Below, piece after piece: positions 52,896 through 61,626 of a stretch of DNA of 64,000 nucleotides (position 1 is its first letter; each line of letters starts with the position of its first letter). A program made the position numbers and the translations under genes. The notes under the pieces are model-generated. The model searched no databases. It was not told where the DNA came from and saw only the letters and a program-made list of their open reading frames with translations. The DNA is from Gardnerella greenwoodii 00703Dmash (GTDB lineage Bacteria > Actinomycetota > Actinomycetes > Actinomycetales > Bifidobacteriaceae): NCBI RefSeq assembly GCF_000263635.1, contig NZ_ADEV01000009.1, forward strand, positions 310,001 through 374,000, given 5' to 3'.

Positions 52896-55800
52896 TTACT
52901 CGTTAGAGTGCTTGCGACGGCGAGAAGCCACACCCGCAGCACCAAGACCAGCAAAGATTGCAGCAAATCCTGCAAACAAGCCAGTTGCAGCACCAGTCTT
53001 AGCAATCTTATGGCCAGATGCACCACTCAAACTATTAAGCAACGCAGCCTTAGCCGCCTGAAGCTTCCTCAAAGCCGCATCAACCTGAGCCTGAGTTGCA
53101 TTAGGATCGTTAAGAACGCTCTTAGCCTCAGCCAAAGCCTGCCTGTAAGCCACAGCCTCAGCAGTATTAGCACTAGTCTCCACAGCATTGTTAACTTCGA
53201 TTTGCAAAGCAGACTTATCTACCAAAGCGCCATAAGACTCATGGCCGTTTACAAAACCATTTCCTTCGCCAAAACCGTAATCACCAGTGCCATTACCAGA
53301 GCCGCCGAAATGACTCAAGAAGTCAAGAATACGCTTCTTAGCCTCTTCAAGCTTCTTCAAAGCCGCATCAACCTCGGCCTGAGTTGCATTAGGATCTGCA
53401 AGCACGCTCTTAGCTTCAGCCAAAGCATCCTCATAGGCTTCAATATCAGCCTTATTACCAATAATGAAGTACGGCGAATTACGGAAGTTAGCATCATCAT
53501 CAGCCTCAGCCTGAAGCTTAGACTTATCCGTGCCATTTTCATCCTTAAGCTTATCCTTAGCGGTCTTAAGACGCTTCAAAGCCGCGTCAACCTCAGCCTG
53601 GGTAGCATTAGGATCTGCAAGCACAGAATTAGCTTCGTCAAGCGCGTTCTTGTAGTCTTCAAGAGCCTTCTTAGACGCATCATCACCCTTAGCTTGAGCA
53701 TTCTGATACTCAGGAGACTTAGTGAAATCATCACCAGCCTCTTGACGCAAATCAGACTTGCTTGTGCTGTACTCGTCTTCAATCTTCTTCTTGGCATCCT
53801 GCAAGGCCTTTAGAGCCTCGTCAAGCTGCTTTTGGGTTGGAACATCCTTTGCGTCTTTCTTTGGCTTGCCAGTAGTGCGATCGAACTTCGCAAGCATCTC
53901 CTTGGCAGCCTTGAGCTTCTCGTTGTAGTCCTTGAGAGCCTTCTGAGCAGCTTCATCACCCTTAGCCTGAGCGTTCTTGAACGCAGGAGTGTTCTCGAAC
54001 ACGTCGGTGCTGGTGTCGTCGTCGCCGTCCTTAGACAAGTCAACTTCGTTTTGAAGCTCAACAGGACTCGTCTTGTAGTTAGCAAGAATCTTGTCCTTGA
54101 TTTCCTTAAGAGCCTTCTTAGCCTCGTCAACTTCTTGCTGAGTTGGGAGCTGATCCTTTGGAACGGTAACCTTCTTAGTCGGGTCTGTAGGATCAGCAAC
54201 CTCGCCATCGTTCTTATCGATGAGTTCCTTAGCCTTTGCCAAAGCTTGCTCATACGCTACAAGGTCATCAGGCTTCTTGCCATCTACAGTCTTTGCTTCA
54301 AGATTGGCAAACTCAGTTGATTTTTCAAACTCTGGAGTGCGCGCGCTGCCATCCTCGTTTTTATCATCAACTTCATTTTGGAGCTTTTCAACGTTGGTCT
54401 TGAAGTTGTCGTCGATGTCCTTCTTGGCCTGCTTCAAAGCTGCAAGAGCCTTGTCAACGTCATCTTGAGTTGGACGATCTTCTGGCTTTGCGTTTGGATC
54501 AGGATTCTTGACCTTGTTGATGAGGTCATTCGCTTCCTTCAGCTTATCGGCGTAGGTCTTGAGCTTTGCAGTTGCGGAGTTAGGATCCGTTGTTGTAGAT
54601 TCCTCCGTCTTTGCCTTTTCAAGCGCGTTCTTGTACGCAACCGATGCCTCGAATGGAGGAATTACAGGATTGCCATCTTGATCCTTATCGCCAACCTCGT
54701 TCTTGAGCTTGTCGGTGTTGGTTGCATACTTAGCTTCTACTGCCTTGCGAGCTTCACTGAGCTTCTTAAGTGCCGCGTCAACTTGAGCTTGCGTTGGTAG
54801 GTCTTGGTCACCTACTCCCGCATTCGGCTTGCCATCTTTACCAAAGTTGTTGAGCATAGTCTTAACTTCAGTTAGAGCAGCCTTGTACGCCTTAAGCTCA
54901 GCATTGTCACCGCCGTCTTCAGCTTTCTTAGCTTCGGCGTTCTTGTACTCCGGGCTCTTGGTAAAGTTACCGTCATCTGCACCAAGCGCTGCTTCGTCTT
55001 GAAGAGCCGTTGCATCGGTCTTGTAGCCATCAGCAATAATCTTCTTGGCATCCAAAAGCGCACGGTATGCTTCGTCAACATCCTTTTGCAACGGACGTTC
55101 ACTGGCTTTTGTAGACTTTTGCTTTTCAGCAAGCTTGGTAGCTTTCTTAAGAGCTTCCTTATATCTTGTTATATCAGGATTCTCTTTGCCGTCTTCGGTT
55201 GTTTTAGCTAATGCATTCTTGTATGTGGTTAAATCTTCAACCGTACCAGGAGTTGGGTCGGTTGCATCAACAGGCGAAGACTTAGCTAGCTCCACATCCA
55301 AATCAGTAGTCTTTGTGCCAAATCCTGGCTTATCTAGAGCAGAGTCGTCACCAACCAGCGTCTTACGAGCCTCATCAAGCTTTGCTAAAGCAGCATCAAT
55401 TTCGGCTTGCGTTGGCTTTGCATCTTGCGGCGTTTTATCGTCGTTATGCTTTGCAAGCAAGGCCTGGGCCTCAGTGAGCGCCTTGTCATAGGCGGTTTTT
55501 GCATCTCTTGCTTGCTGGTTCTTATATTCGTCAGGCTTACCGGTTTCATCCACAAAGTGAGGGTCGGATGCGTTACGGTATGCGTCGGAATCCTTAGTGC
55601 CTTCAACAGCCTCAGTACCGTGTGCAGCAACACTCTCTTGGAGCTTGGCAACGTCGGTGTTGTACTTGTCAAGCTCTGTGCGAGCCTTGTCAAGGGCAGC
55701 CTTGGCGTCGTTAATGTCCTTCTGCGTAGCGTTTGGATCGTTTAGCTTTTCTTTAGCCTTGTTAAGAGCCTCACCATAAGCATCCACCGCCTTTTTAGCA

Positions 55801-58800
55801 GCATTGTTCTTGTCGGTATTGTCAGAACCATCATCGTTTTTGTAGCTTGGCAGCGAGGCGTTCTTAAACGCAGGGCTTGGATGCGTATACGAATCCTTGT
55901 TAATGGACTCAATCAGCTCATCGGTCTTAGTCGCAAACTTATCCAGACCTTTAACAGCATCATTAAGCTTTGCAAGGAGCTTTGTTACATCCCTATTCAA
56001 AGGCTGACCCTTAGCGTGGGACTGGATGTTCTTAAGATAGTCAGGGCTACTAGTATCTCCATCCTTTGCAGGAATATTATCTGTTGAGATTGGATCACTA
56101 TCAGGCTTGCCATCGACCGTATCTTGAGGCATCTTATCATTGAAGGCATCTTGCAAAGCCTTAAGAGCATCATCGTATGCTTTCTTTGCCTTCGCTTCCT
56201 CAGAACCTTCTGCACCAGCAGACGCGTTTTTATACGCCGGGCTATTAGTAATAGCCAAGCTGTGGAGCAGCGCCGCCGAAATCTTGCTGGTGTCGGTTGC
56301 ATACTTATCGATTACCTTACGTGCTTCGAGAAGCTGCTTCTTAACCTTGTCAACCTCGTCTTGCGTTACGGTACTTCCCTGCTGCTTGGTCTTATCCATC
56401 AAGTCTTTTGCAGCATGATATGCGTCGTTATAGGCTTTGAAGTCTTTCTTGGCTTGCTCGTCGCCAGCTTGCGCTTTATCAAAAGCGTTAAAGTACGCTG
56501 GCATCAAATAACCGCTGAAGTTGTCGGCAAGTGCTTCACCGAGACTCTTGTTGTCGGTTGCATAGGCATCAGCATGAAGAGCATTCTCAGCATCTTCAAG
56601 ATCTTTCTTAGCCTTTTCTACATCGGCCTTTGTAGCATTCTTGTCACCAAGCACTCTCTTAGCTTCTGCGAGTGCCTTATCGTAGTCCTCAACAGCCTTT
56701 TTAGCAGCAGGGTCGGTGTCTTTCTTCGCGGCTGCATTCTTGTAGAACACGCTATGGTTGTTAGGATCTTTATCTAAGCTCTTTTGCACAGCAGCATCAA
56801 GAGGAGACTTGTCGGTTGCGTTCTTGTCAAGCGCAGCCTTGGCTTCCTTAAGATTCTTGATTGCCTCGTTCACTTCCTTTTGGGAAGCATTAGGGTCAGC
56901 AACTACTTTTTGAGCTTCAGCAACAGCCTTGTCGTATGCGTCGCGCTCTTCCTTAGTAGAGTTCTGGTAGGTTGGGTCGGCAGTCTTGAGCTTTTCGTCA
57001 CCTGTCTTACCAGCCTCACCCGTGTTTACCTTGCCGTCCTTAGCAATCGCGGCGCTTAACTCATCCTTGTTAGTGGTGAAGTCGTTAAGCTTCTTGCGAG
57101 CCTCGTCCAGCTTTGCCTTGGCGTCGTCAACAGCCTTCTGCGTGGCGTTTTCGTCGTCTCTTGCAGCCTCAGCAGCTTGAAGTGCTTCATCGTAAGCTTT
57201 CTTAGCCGCTTTAGCATCCTCATTTTTCTTGGTATCAGGATTGCCATTAGCATCCTTAAAGTCAGGGTCGCTTACGTTCTTGAACTGGTTCGTTGCTTGC
57301 GTGAGCGTTGCAGGATTGTTGCCTTCAGCAGCTTTACCGTTCTCGTCAATCGAGGCCTTTAGCTTTTCCTTGTCAGTCTTAGCACCATCAAGAGCCTCGC
57401 GAGCCTTGTTAAGGTTAATCGTAGCGTTATCGATGCGCGCCTTAAGCGCTTCAGACAGCTTGGAATCTTCTGTATTACCAGCAGCCTCAAGAGCAGCATT
57501 AGCTTCCTTCAACGCCTCGTCATACGCATCTTTCTTATCCTTAGACGCGTTGTAGTACGCAGAATCAATTGGAGTCTTCTTGTCAGCAGCAAGCTTGTGA
57601 CCCTCAACCGACGTCTTCAAATCCTTCGTCTTATGATTCGTCTGCGGCACAAATATAACGTTAATTGCCTTTGTTGTGTTGTTTGGGTTCTTTCCATCTG
57701 GGTGTGTGTACACATACTGGTAGGACTCCATGCCATACGGAGCAACAAACAGACGCGCTCTATAGATCTTGCCGTCCTTAGACGCAAGTGTTACAGGCTT
57801 AGCATCATCATCCCACTTATATTCTCCCGTCTTGGATAGCACGTTACCCCTATCCACTTCGGTACCTGTAATCTGAGGATCACCAGTCCAATAACCACTG
57901 TTCATAATACCAAGCGTAAGCGCGCCTGTTGGCTCGCCATTACTATCAATTACGTAGTAAACGTGCGACTTCTTTTCTTTTCCAGGCTCACCTTCATGGT
58001 CGATATGCTCGTCACCCTTAAGCACTCGCAAACCTGCTTTGCCAGCCTTCGGTGTAGCTGTGAGCAACTTGGTAATGTCGCTAGACTTAAACGCGACAGC
58101 CTTGGTTGGATCATAGCGATAGATGATAGTCTTATGGTCTTCGCTCCATGAGAGACCTTCGTCAGAGTTGCGACCATCAATCTTGTCTTTAGTCCAAGAA
58201 ACGGTGTAGTCCTCGCGAATATTCACAAACTTCGTTAGCTTGCTCTTCGTCACATCAGATGTAAACTCAGCAACAGCTTTATCGGTTTTAATCTTAACGG
58301 TAATCGTATTCTCTTGACGACCATTTGAGATACCCTGATTGCCAGTACCAGATGCAGTAAGATTGCCAGTAAGGTACGAAAGTGAAATCTGCTTCTCGTA
58401 GTCAGTATCGCTTAAACCAAGCTTATCGTTTTTCTTGTTAGCCTCGTAAATAGCCTTCTTAATACGCGCAATCTCGTCTTTTGAATAATCTAGTGGGTTG
58501 TAAACAAAGACTGCTTTCTCGCCAGTTGGAACATTAACATCAGCTTCCTTGAGCTGCTTCAACACAAGGTCGCTGAGCTGAAGCGTAGGCGCGAGGCTTG
58601 GGTCCACACCTTCAAAGTTGATGGTGACTGTTCCGTCAGCGTTAATGGTCACCTTGTCTTGAGCAATGTGGTTAAGATTTGCCAGCTTCTTTGCGATTTC
58701 TTCCTTAACCTCTTTCGAAAGATTAGTCGGGTCTTCCACAATCGGCTTATCGATACGAGTATCGTAGCGAGCAACCGTAAGAGCGAGCGGCTCGGACTTG

Positions 58801-60176
58801 TAGCCTAAGTCGGAAATAAGGTACGTCTTGAGGTTGTTCACTCCCGTAACATATGTTGTTGGCTGGCCCTGCTGTGACGTTTCCTTGTTGATTCTAGCAA
58901 CCTGGGAAGGGTCATACGCCTGATGGTCGGTAATAATTACCTTGTTTTCAGCGGTATCTGGCGTATTGGTAAGCGTTTTGGCTGCTTCATTGCGCACACC
59001 AACGCCATTAGATGTACTTGCAGTTTTAATTTGCTCGCGAATTGATTTATTACCAGTTGCTTCGGTAGGAGCATCAAGAGCTTGCTTAAGCTTTGCTTGA
59101 ATCTGATCTTCATTAAGCTTCTCATCATACTGTAAAACAATAGAGCCAGCTGTTTTAGGCGGAATAAGTGTTGCTGCACGCACAATATTCGTCTTGTACA
59201 GCACTACTGTTTTACCGTCTTTATCTGTACCGTACAAATAAATGCAACGGTTTGCAGAGTAGCTTTCTCCGCTCTTAAGATTGCCATCTCTGTACAGCTT
59301 ACTCATAGTAAGCGTGGCTGTACCATCTGGATTTACCTTAAAGTCGTATATGCCGGAATATGGTTTATGCTCATCTTTAGCGCTTGGATCTGAATAATAC
59401 TCAAGGAATCCTCTAGACTTCTTGTTATCAACGGTATTACCATCAGATGGGAAAATAGCTACCTTTGTGATTGTGTATCCGTCATCAGGCTTTGCAAAGT
59501 TAATTGTAACGGATTTATTCTGACCGTCTTCAATATAAACGTTATTAGACTTGCCCCATGCGTACATGTTTGGCAAATTATCTTTTGTATCTTTTGAAAG
59601 GTTGATTGTGTTGTTAGCTTGTGGCTTCGGCTCTGGTGCTGCAGAGGCATCGCGATCTTGACCAACAGTAGTAGTAGTTTCCTGCTTCTGATTTTCTTCG
59701 TAAGACTTCTTATCTTCAGTCTTTGCTACAGGCTGCTCAGCCTGCTTATTGGTATTCTCAGCCTTATCCCCAGCATCTTTATTAGCTTCAGTCTGATTCT
59801 TATCGCCAGTCTGCTCTTGCTTAGCAGCGTCCTTGTCCTCAGCGTTATTAGACTCAGTTTCCTTAGCTACAGTTTCCTTAGCTTCAGGCTTAGCATCAGC
59901 CTTACCGTCATCCTTCTTGCCAGCTTCATCCTTCTTGCCAGCCCCAGCCTTATCACCAGCAGCCACAGGTGCTTTTGTAGGCTCAGTCGCAGCACCAGTC
60001 TCCGCGGCCATTGCAGGAGTTGCTCCAAAAGCGAACGCCGCACCGGCTAATACGCCTGCGGCTCCAACCGTAAACGCCGCCACCTTACGAGCGTCAACAG
60101 CCTTTTCAATTGCGTTATTTACTGCAGCATCCAAAGTTACCTTGCGTGCGTGCTTTCTAGAATTTGACTTAGTCAT
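52896..60176 (-). CDS. Giant wall-anchored FIVAR-repeat surface protein
   Basis: The 2,426-residue protein has a long signal peptide (1 to about 57, ending TPAMA) and a Lys/Glu/Asp/Ala-rich low-complexity stretch (60-195). A unique N-terminal region runs to about 850 and includes two Rib-like units (for example DPTNLSKEVKEEIAKKL with INADGTVTINF). Sixteen tandem helical repeats follow (about 852-2385) of the FIVAR type: L..A......S..Y.NA, then A..AY..AL..A...L.DPNATQ.(D/E)VD.A...L..A...L. The last three repeats are the most alike. The C-terminus has IAKTG (about 2387-2391), a hydrophobic Gly/Ala helix and RRRKH, a non-canonical sortase signal. FIVAR repeats in other bacteria form extended stalks that bind matrix or host ligands. 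AAGGAGATACAC precedes the ATG. Expression may vary with the upstream G tract. Confidence 0.92.
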   Translation of the reverse strand: MTKSNSRKHARKVTLDAAVNNAIEKAVDARKVAAFTVGAAGVLAGAAFAFGATPAMAAETGAATEPTKAPVAAGDKAGAGKKDEAGKKDDGKADAKPEAKETVAKETESNNAEDKDAAKQEQTGDKNQTEANKDAGDKAENTNKQAEQPVAKTEDKKSYEENQKQETTTTVGQDRDASAAPEPKPQANNTINLSKDTKDNLPNMYAWGKSNNVYIEDGQNKSVTINFAKPDDGYTITKVAIFPSDGNTVDNKKSRGFLEYYSDPSAKDEHKPYSGIYDFKVNPDGTATLTMSKLYRDGNLKSGESYSANRCIYLYGTDKDGKTVVLYKTNIVRAATLIPPKTAGSIVLQYDEKLNEDQIQAKLKQALDAPTEATGNKSIREQIKTASTSNGVGVRNEAAKTLTNTPDTAENKVIITDHQAYDPSQVARINKETSQQGQPTTYVTGVNNLKTYLISDLGYKSEPLALTVARYDTRIDKPIVEDPTNLSKEVKEEIAKKLANLNHIAQDKVTINADGTVTINFEGVDPSLAPTLQLSDLVLKQLKEADVNVPTGEKAVFVYNPLDYSKDEIARIKKAIYEANKKNDKLGLSDTDYEKQISLSYLTGNLTASGTGNQGISNGRQENTITVKIKTDKAVAEFTSDVTKSKLTKFVNIREDYTVSWTKDKIDGRNSDEGLSWSEDHKTIIYRYDPTKAVAFKSSDITKLLTATPKAGKAGLRVLKGDEHIDHEGEPGKEKKSHVYYVIDSNGEPTGALTLGIMNSGYWTGDPQITGTEVDRGNVLSKTGEYKWDDDAKPVTLASKDGKIYRARLFVAPYGMESYQYVYTHPDGKNPNNTTKAINVIFVPQTNHKTKDLKTSVEGHKLAADKKTPIDSAYYNASKDKKDAYDEALKEANAALEAAGNTEDSKLSEALKARIDNATINLNKAREALDGAKTDKEKLKASIDENGKAAEGNNPATLTQATNQFKNVSDPDFKDANGNPDTKKNEDAKAAKKAYDEALQAAEAARDDENATQKAVDDAKAKLDEARKKLNDFTTNKDELSAAIAKDGKVNTGEAGKTGDEKLKTADPTYQNSTKEERDAYDKAVAEAQKVVADPNASQKEVNEAIKNLKEAKAALDKNATDKSPLDAAVQKSLDKDPNNHSVFYKNAAAKKDTDPAAKKAVEDYDKALAEAKRVLGDKNATKADVEKAKKDLEDAENALHADAYATDNKSLGEALADNFSGYLMPAYFNAFDKAQAGDEQAKKDFKAYNDAYHAAKDLMDKTKQQGSTVTQDEVDKVKKQLLEARKVIDKYATDTSKISAALLHSLAITNSPAYKNASAGAEGSEEAKAKKAYDDALKALQDAFNDKMPQDTVDGKPDSDPISTDNIPAKDGDTSSPDYLKNIQSHAKGQPLNRDVTKLLAKLNDAVKGLDKFATKTDELIESINKDSYTHPSPAFKNASLPSYKNDDGSDNTDKNNAAKKAVDAYGEALNKAKEKLNDPNATQKDINDAKAALDKARTELDKYNTDVAKLQESVAAHGTEAVEGTKDSDAYRNASDPHFVDETGKPDEYKNQQARDAKTAYDKALTEAQALLAKHNDDKTPQDAKPTQAEIDAALAKLDEARKTLVGDDSALDKPGFGTKTTDLDVELAKSSPVDATDPTPGTVEDLTTYKNALAKTTEDGKENPDITRYKEALKKATKLAEKQKSTKASERPLQKDVDEAYRALLDAKKIIADGYKTDATALQDEAALGADDGNFTKSPEYKNAEAKKAEDGGDNAELKAYKAALTEVKTMLNNFGKDGKPNAGVGDQDLPTQAQVDAALKKLSEARKAVEAKYATNTDKLKNEVGDKDQDGNPVIPPFEASVAYKNALEKAKTEESTTTDPNSATAKLKTYADKLKEANDLINKVKNPDPNAKPEDRPTQDDVDKALAALKQAKKDIDDNFKTNVEKLQNEVDDKNEDGSARTPEFEKSTEFANLEAKTVDGKKPDDLVAYEQALAKAKELIDKNDGEVADPTDPTKKVTVPKDQLPTQQEVDEAKKALKEIKDKILANYKTSPVELQNEVDLSKDGDDDTSTDVFENTPAFKNAQAKGDEAAQKALKDYNEKLKAAKEMLAKFDRTTGKPKKDAKDVPTQKQLDEALKALQDAKKKIEDEYSTSKSDLRQEAGDDFTKSPEYQNAQAKGDDASKKALEDYKNALDEANSVLADPNATQAEVDAALKRLKTAKDKLKDENGTDKSKLQAEADDDANFRNSPYFIIGNKADIEAYEDALAEAKSVLADPNATQAEVDAALKKLEEAKKRILDFLSHFGGSGNGTGDYGFGEGNGFVNGHESYGALVDKSALQIEVNNAVETSANTAEAVAYRQALAEAKSVLNDPNATQAQVDAALRKLQAAKAALLNSLSGASGHKIAKTGAATGLFAGFAAIFAGLGAAGVASRRRKHSNE

Positions 60177-60342
60177 TGTGTATCTCCTTGAATACCAAAT
60201 TCTCTCTGAACAAGTCTTTGTGAATTTATTAGCGAAGAGCTTGATGCAGTAATCAAAACGCTGATTGAACTACGGTCAAATACATATGAAACTTCTGCTC
60301 AGCTCCCTGAAGCGCAATCTCTTTTGTTGAGATTTATATTCA

Positions 60343-60371
60343 ATAATACCGAATATACATATTTTTTTCAA
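60343..60371 (-). promoter_or_regulatory. Promoter of the giant FIVAR-repeat gene
   Basis: TTGAAA (60366-60371), a 17-bp spacer and TATTAT (60343-60348) on the minus strand make a near-consensus housekeeping promoter. The start point would be near 60336, giving a leader of about 160 bases. Confidence 0.7.
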
Positions 60372-60401
60372 CATATTTGTTATGATGTATAGCCTACTAG
60401 A

Positions 60402-60410
60402 CCCCCCCCC
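60402..60410 (-). repeat. 9-G homopolymer upstream of the promoter
   Basis: Nine G on the gene's strand end 30 bases upstream of the -35 element, in non-coding DNA. Length change would alter spacing between upstream elements, such as the dyad at 60466-60487, and the core promoter. Confidence 0.85.
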
Positions 60411-60465
60411 GTGAGGCTTTATTTCAACGTTTTTGGCAGGTTTTTACGGTCAAAATTAATATAAC

Positions 60466-60487
60466 AAATGTAAGCTAGATTACATTT
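60466..60487. promoter_or_regulatory. Dyad operator candidate
   Basis: AAATGTAA and TTACATTT are perfect 8-bp half-sites with a 6-base centre, about 56 bases beyond the G tract from the promoter of the giant gene. This is the size and symmetry of a dimeric regulator site. Confidence 0.45.
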
Positions 60488-60663
60488 CTAATGGCGATTC
60501 TAAACAAATGTTTAGTATAAAACGCGATTATTTTATACATTTATACACTAATATTAATATTTATAAAGCAACGCAACCAGCCGCGCACTCGCGCCACAGC
60601 AAACAAAAACTCGCAAAATGAGGATCGATGAAGGAACGCTCGCGCGGGTAACGCGCTTGCTAC

Positions 60664-60710
60664 GAAACTCGCGTTGGAAGTCCACTGGACTTCCAACTTA
60701 AGCGAGTTTC
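60664..60710. repeat. Long nested hairpin downstream of metF
   Basis: GAAACTCGC (60664-60672) pairs with GCGAGTTTC (60702-60710), enclosing GTTGGAAGTCC (60673-60683) paired with GGACTTCCAAC (60687-60697). That is 20 bp of stem with a 3-base loop and a small bulge. No T-run follows on the metF strand. Confidence 0.8.
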
Positions 60711-60768
60711 CGCTCCGAGTTGCCTTCGCGCGCTACGCTTTAAGCGCTCAGGAAGGTCGTCGCGCCAC

Positions 60769-61623
60769 CTACCCGATCTTCGTAAAAAGCGGCTTCACAT
60801 TCGCCCAAATCCTGCGCGCAATACCAGGATGATTCATGGTATACAAGTGAATACCATCCACACCCTCAGCAATTAAATCGTTAATCTGCTGCGAAGCAAA
60901 AATACTGCCAGCATCGCGCAAGCACTCAGCGTTACTACCCCAGCGATCCATCATTGCGGAAACTTGCGAAGTAATGCGCGAAGAGCAAAGACTTGTCATG
61001 CGCTGCACTTGCGAAGCATTCGCCACAGGCATCACGCCAGCCTCAATCGGCACGTTAATGCCAGCCGCACGAGCTAAATCACGGAAGCGCAAAAAATCCT
61101 CGTTATCGTAAAAAAGTTGCGAAATTAAGTGAGTTACACCCGCGTCAACTTTGCGCTTAAGATTCTCAATATCCGCCTGCAAACTTTCCGCTTCCGGATG
61201 CTTCTCCGGGTAGCAAGCGCCAAGAATAGGCAAATCCGGGTGCTTTGAACGAATGTAGGAAACCAAGTCACTAGCGTGCTCAAAAACGCCGGCCGCTTCC
61301 TGGCCTGCAATCACGTCGCCACGCAAAGCCAAAACGCCGGAAACGCCAGCATTGCTAAACATTTCCAAAGCTTCATCAACAGCATCATAATCAAGGTAGC
61401 GAGCTGTTAAATGCGCAACCGCGTCAATGCCGTATTCGGAGCGAATAGTATGCGCAATGCGCGCAGTAGCAGTACGATCCTGCAGCTTTCCAGTGCCGTA
61501 AGTAACCGAAATAAAATCCGGGTCAAGACCTTTCAAGCCATCTAAAGTATCGTAAATAGTACCAATAGGAGATGTGCGCTTAGGTGGGAAAACTTCCAGC
61601 GAAAACTTTGGTTTATACGGCAT
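60769..61623 (-). CDS. metF: Methylenetetrahydrofolate reductase
   Basis: The 284-residue FAD-dependent TIM barrel reduces 5,10-methylene-THF to 5-methyl-THF, the methyl donor for MetE. Motifs are SLEVFPPKRT (with the catalytic-region Glu), DFISVTYGTG, GVLALRGD (folate-binding Asp), THLISQLFYDNEDFLRF and PIEAGVMPV. Length is normal for bacterial MetF. It starts three bases after the metE stop, so the two are co-transcribed. Confidence 0.96.
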   Translation of the reverse strand: MPYKPKFSLEVFPPKRTSPIGTIYDTLDGLKGLDPDFISVTYGTGKLQDRTATARIAHTIRSEYGIDAVAHLTARYLDYDAVDEALEMFSNAGVSGVLALRGDVIAGQEAAGVFEHASDLVSYIRSKHPDLPILGACYPEKHPEAESLQADIENLKRKVDAGVTHLISQLFYDNEDFLRFRDLARAAGINVPIEAGVMPVANASQVQRMTSLCSSRITSQVSAMMDRWGSNAECLRDAGSIFASQQINDLIAEGVDGIHLYTMNHPGIARRIWANVKPLFTKIG

Positions 61624-61626
61624 AAC

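Larger units (their letters stand above)
60177..60768. other. Regulatory region between metF and the giant gene
   Basis: This stretch of about 590 bases has no gene. In minus-strand order it holds a long hairpin (60664-60710) after metF and an AT-rich stretch. A dyad AAATGTAA-6-TTACATTT (60466-60487), a 9-G tract (60402-60410), a good promoter (60343-60371) and a leader of about 160 bases follow. Confidence 0.7.

Noticed and set aside
60177-60420. N-terminal extension of the giant protein through the G9 tract
   Set aside because: The ATG at 60176 has a strong ribosome site and begins a full signal peptide, and a good promoter lies between it and the tract, so the tract is non-coding.
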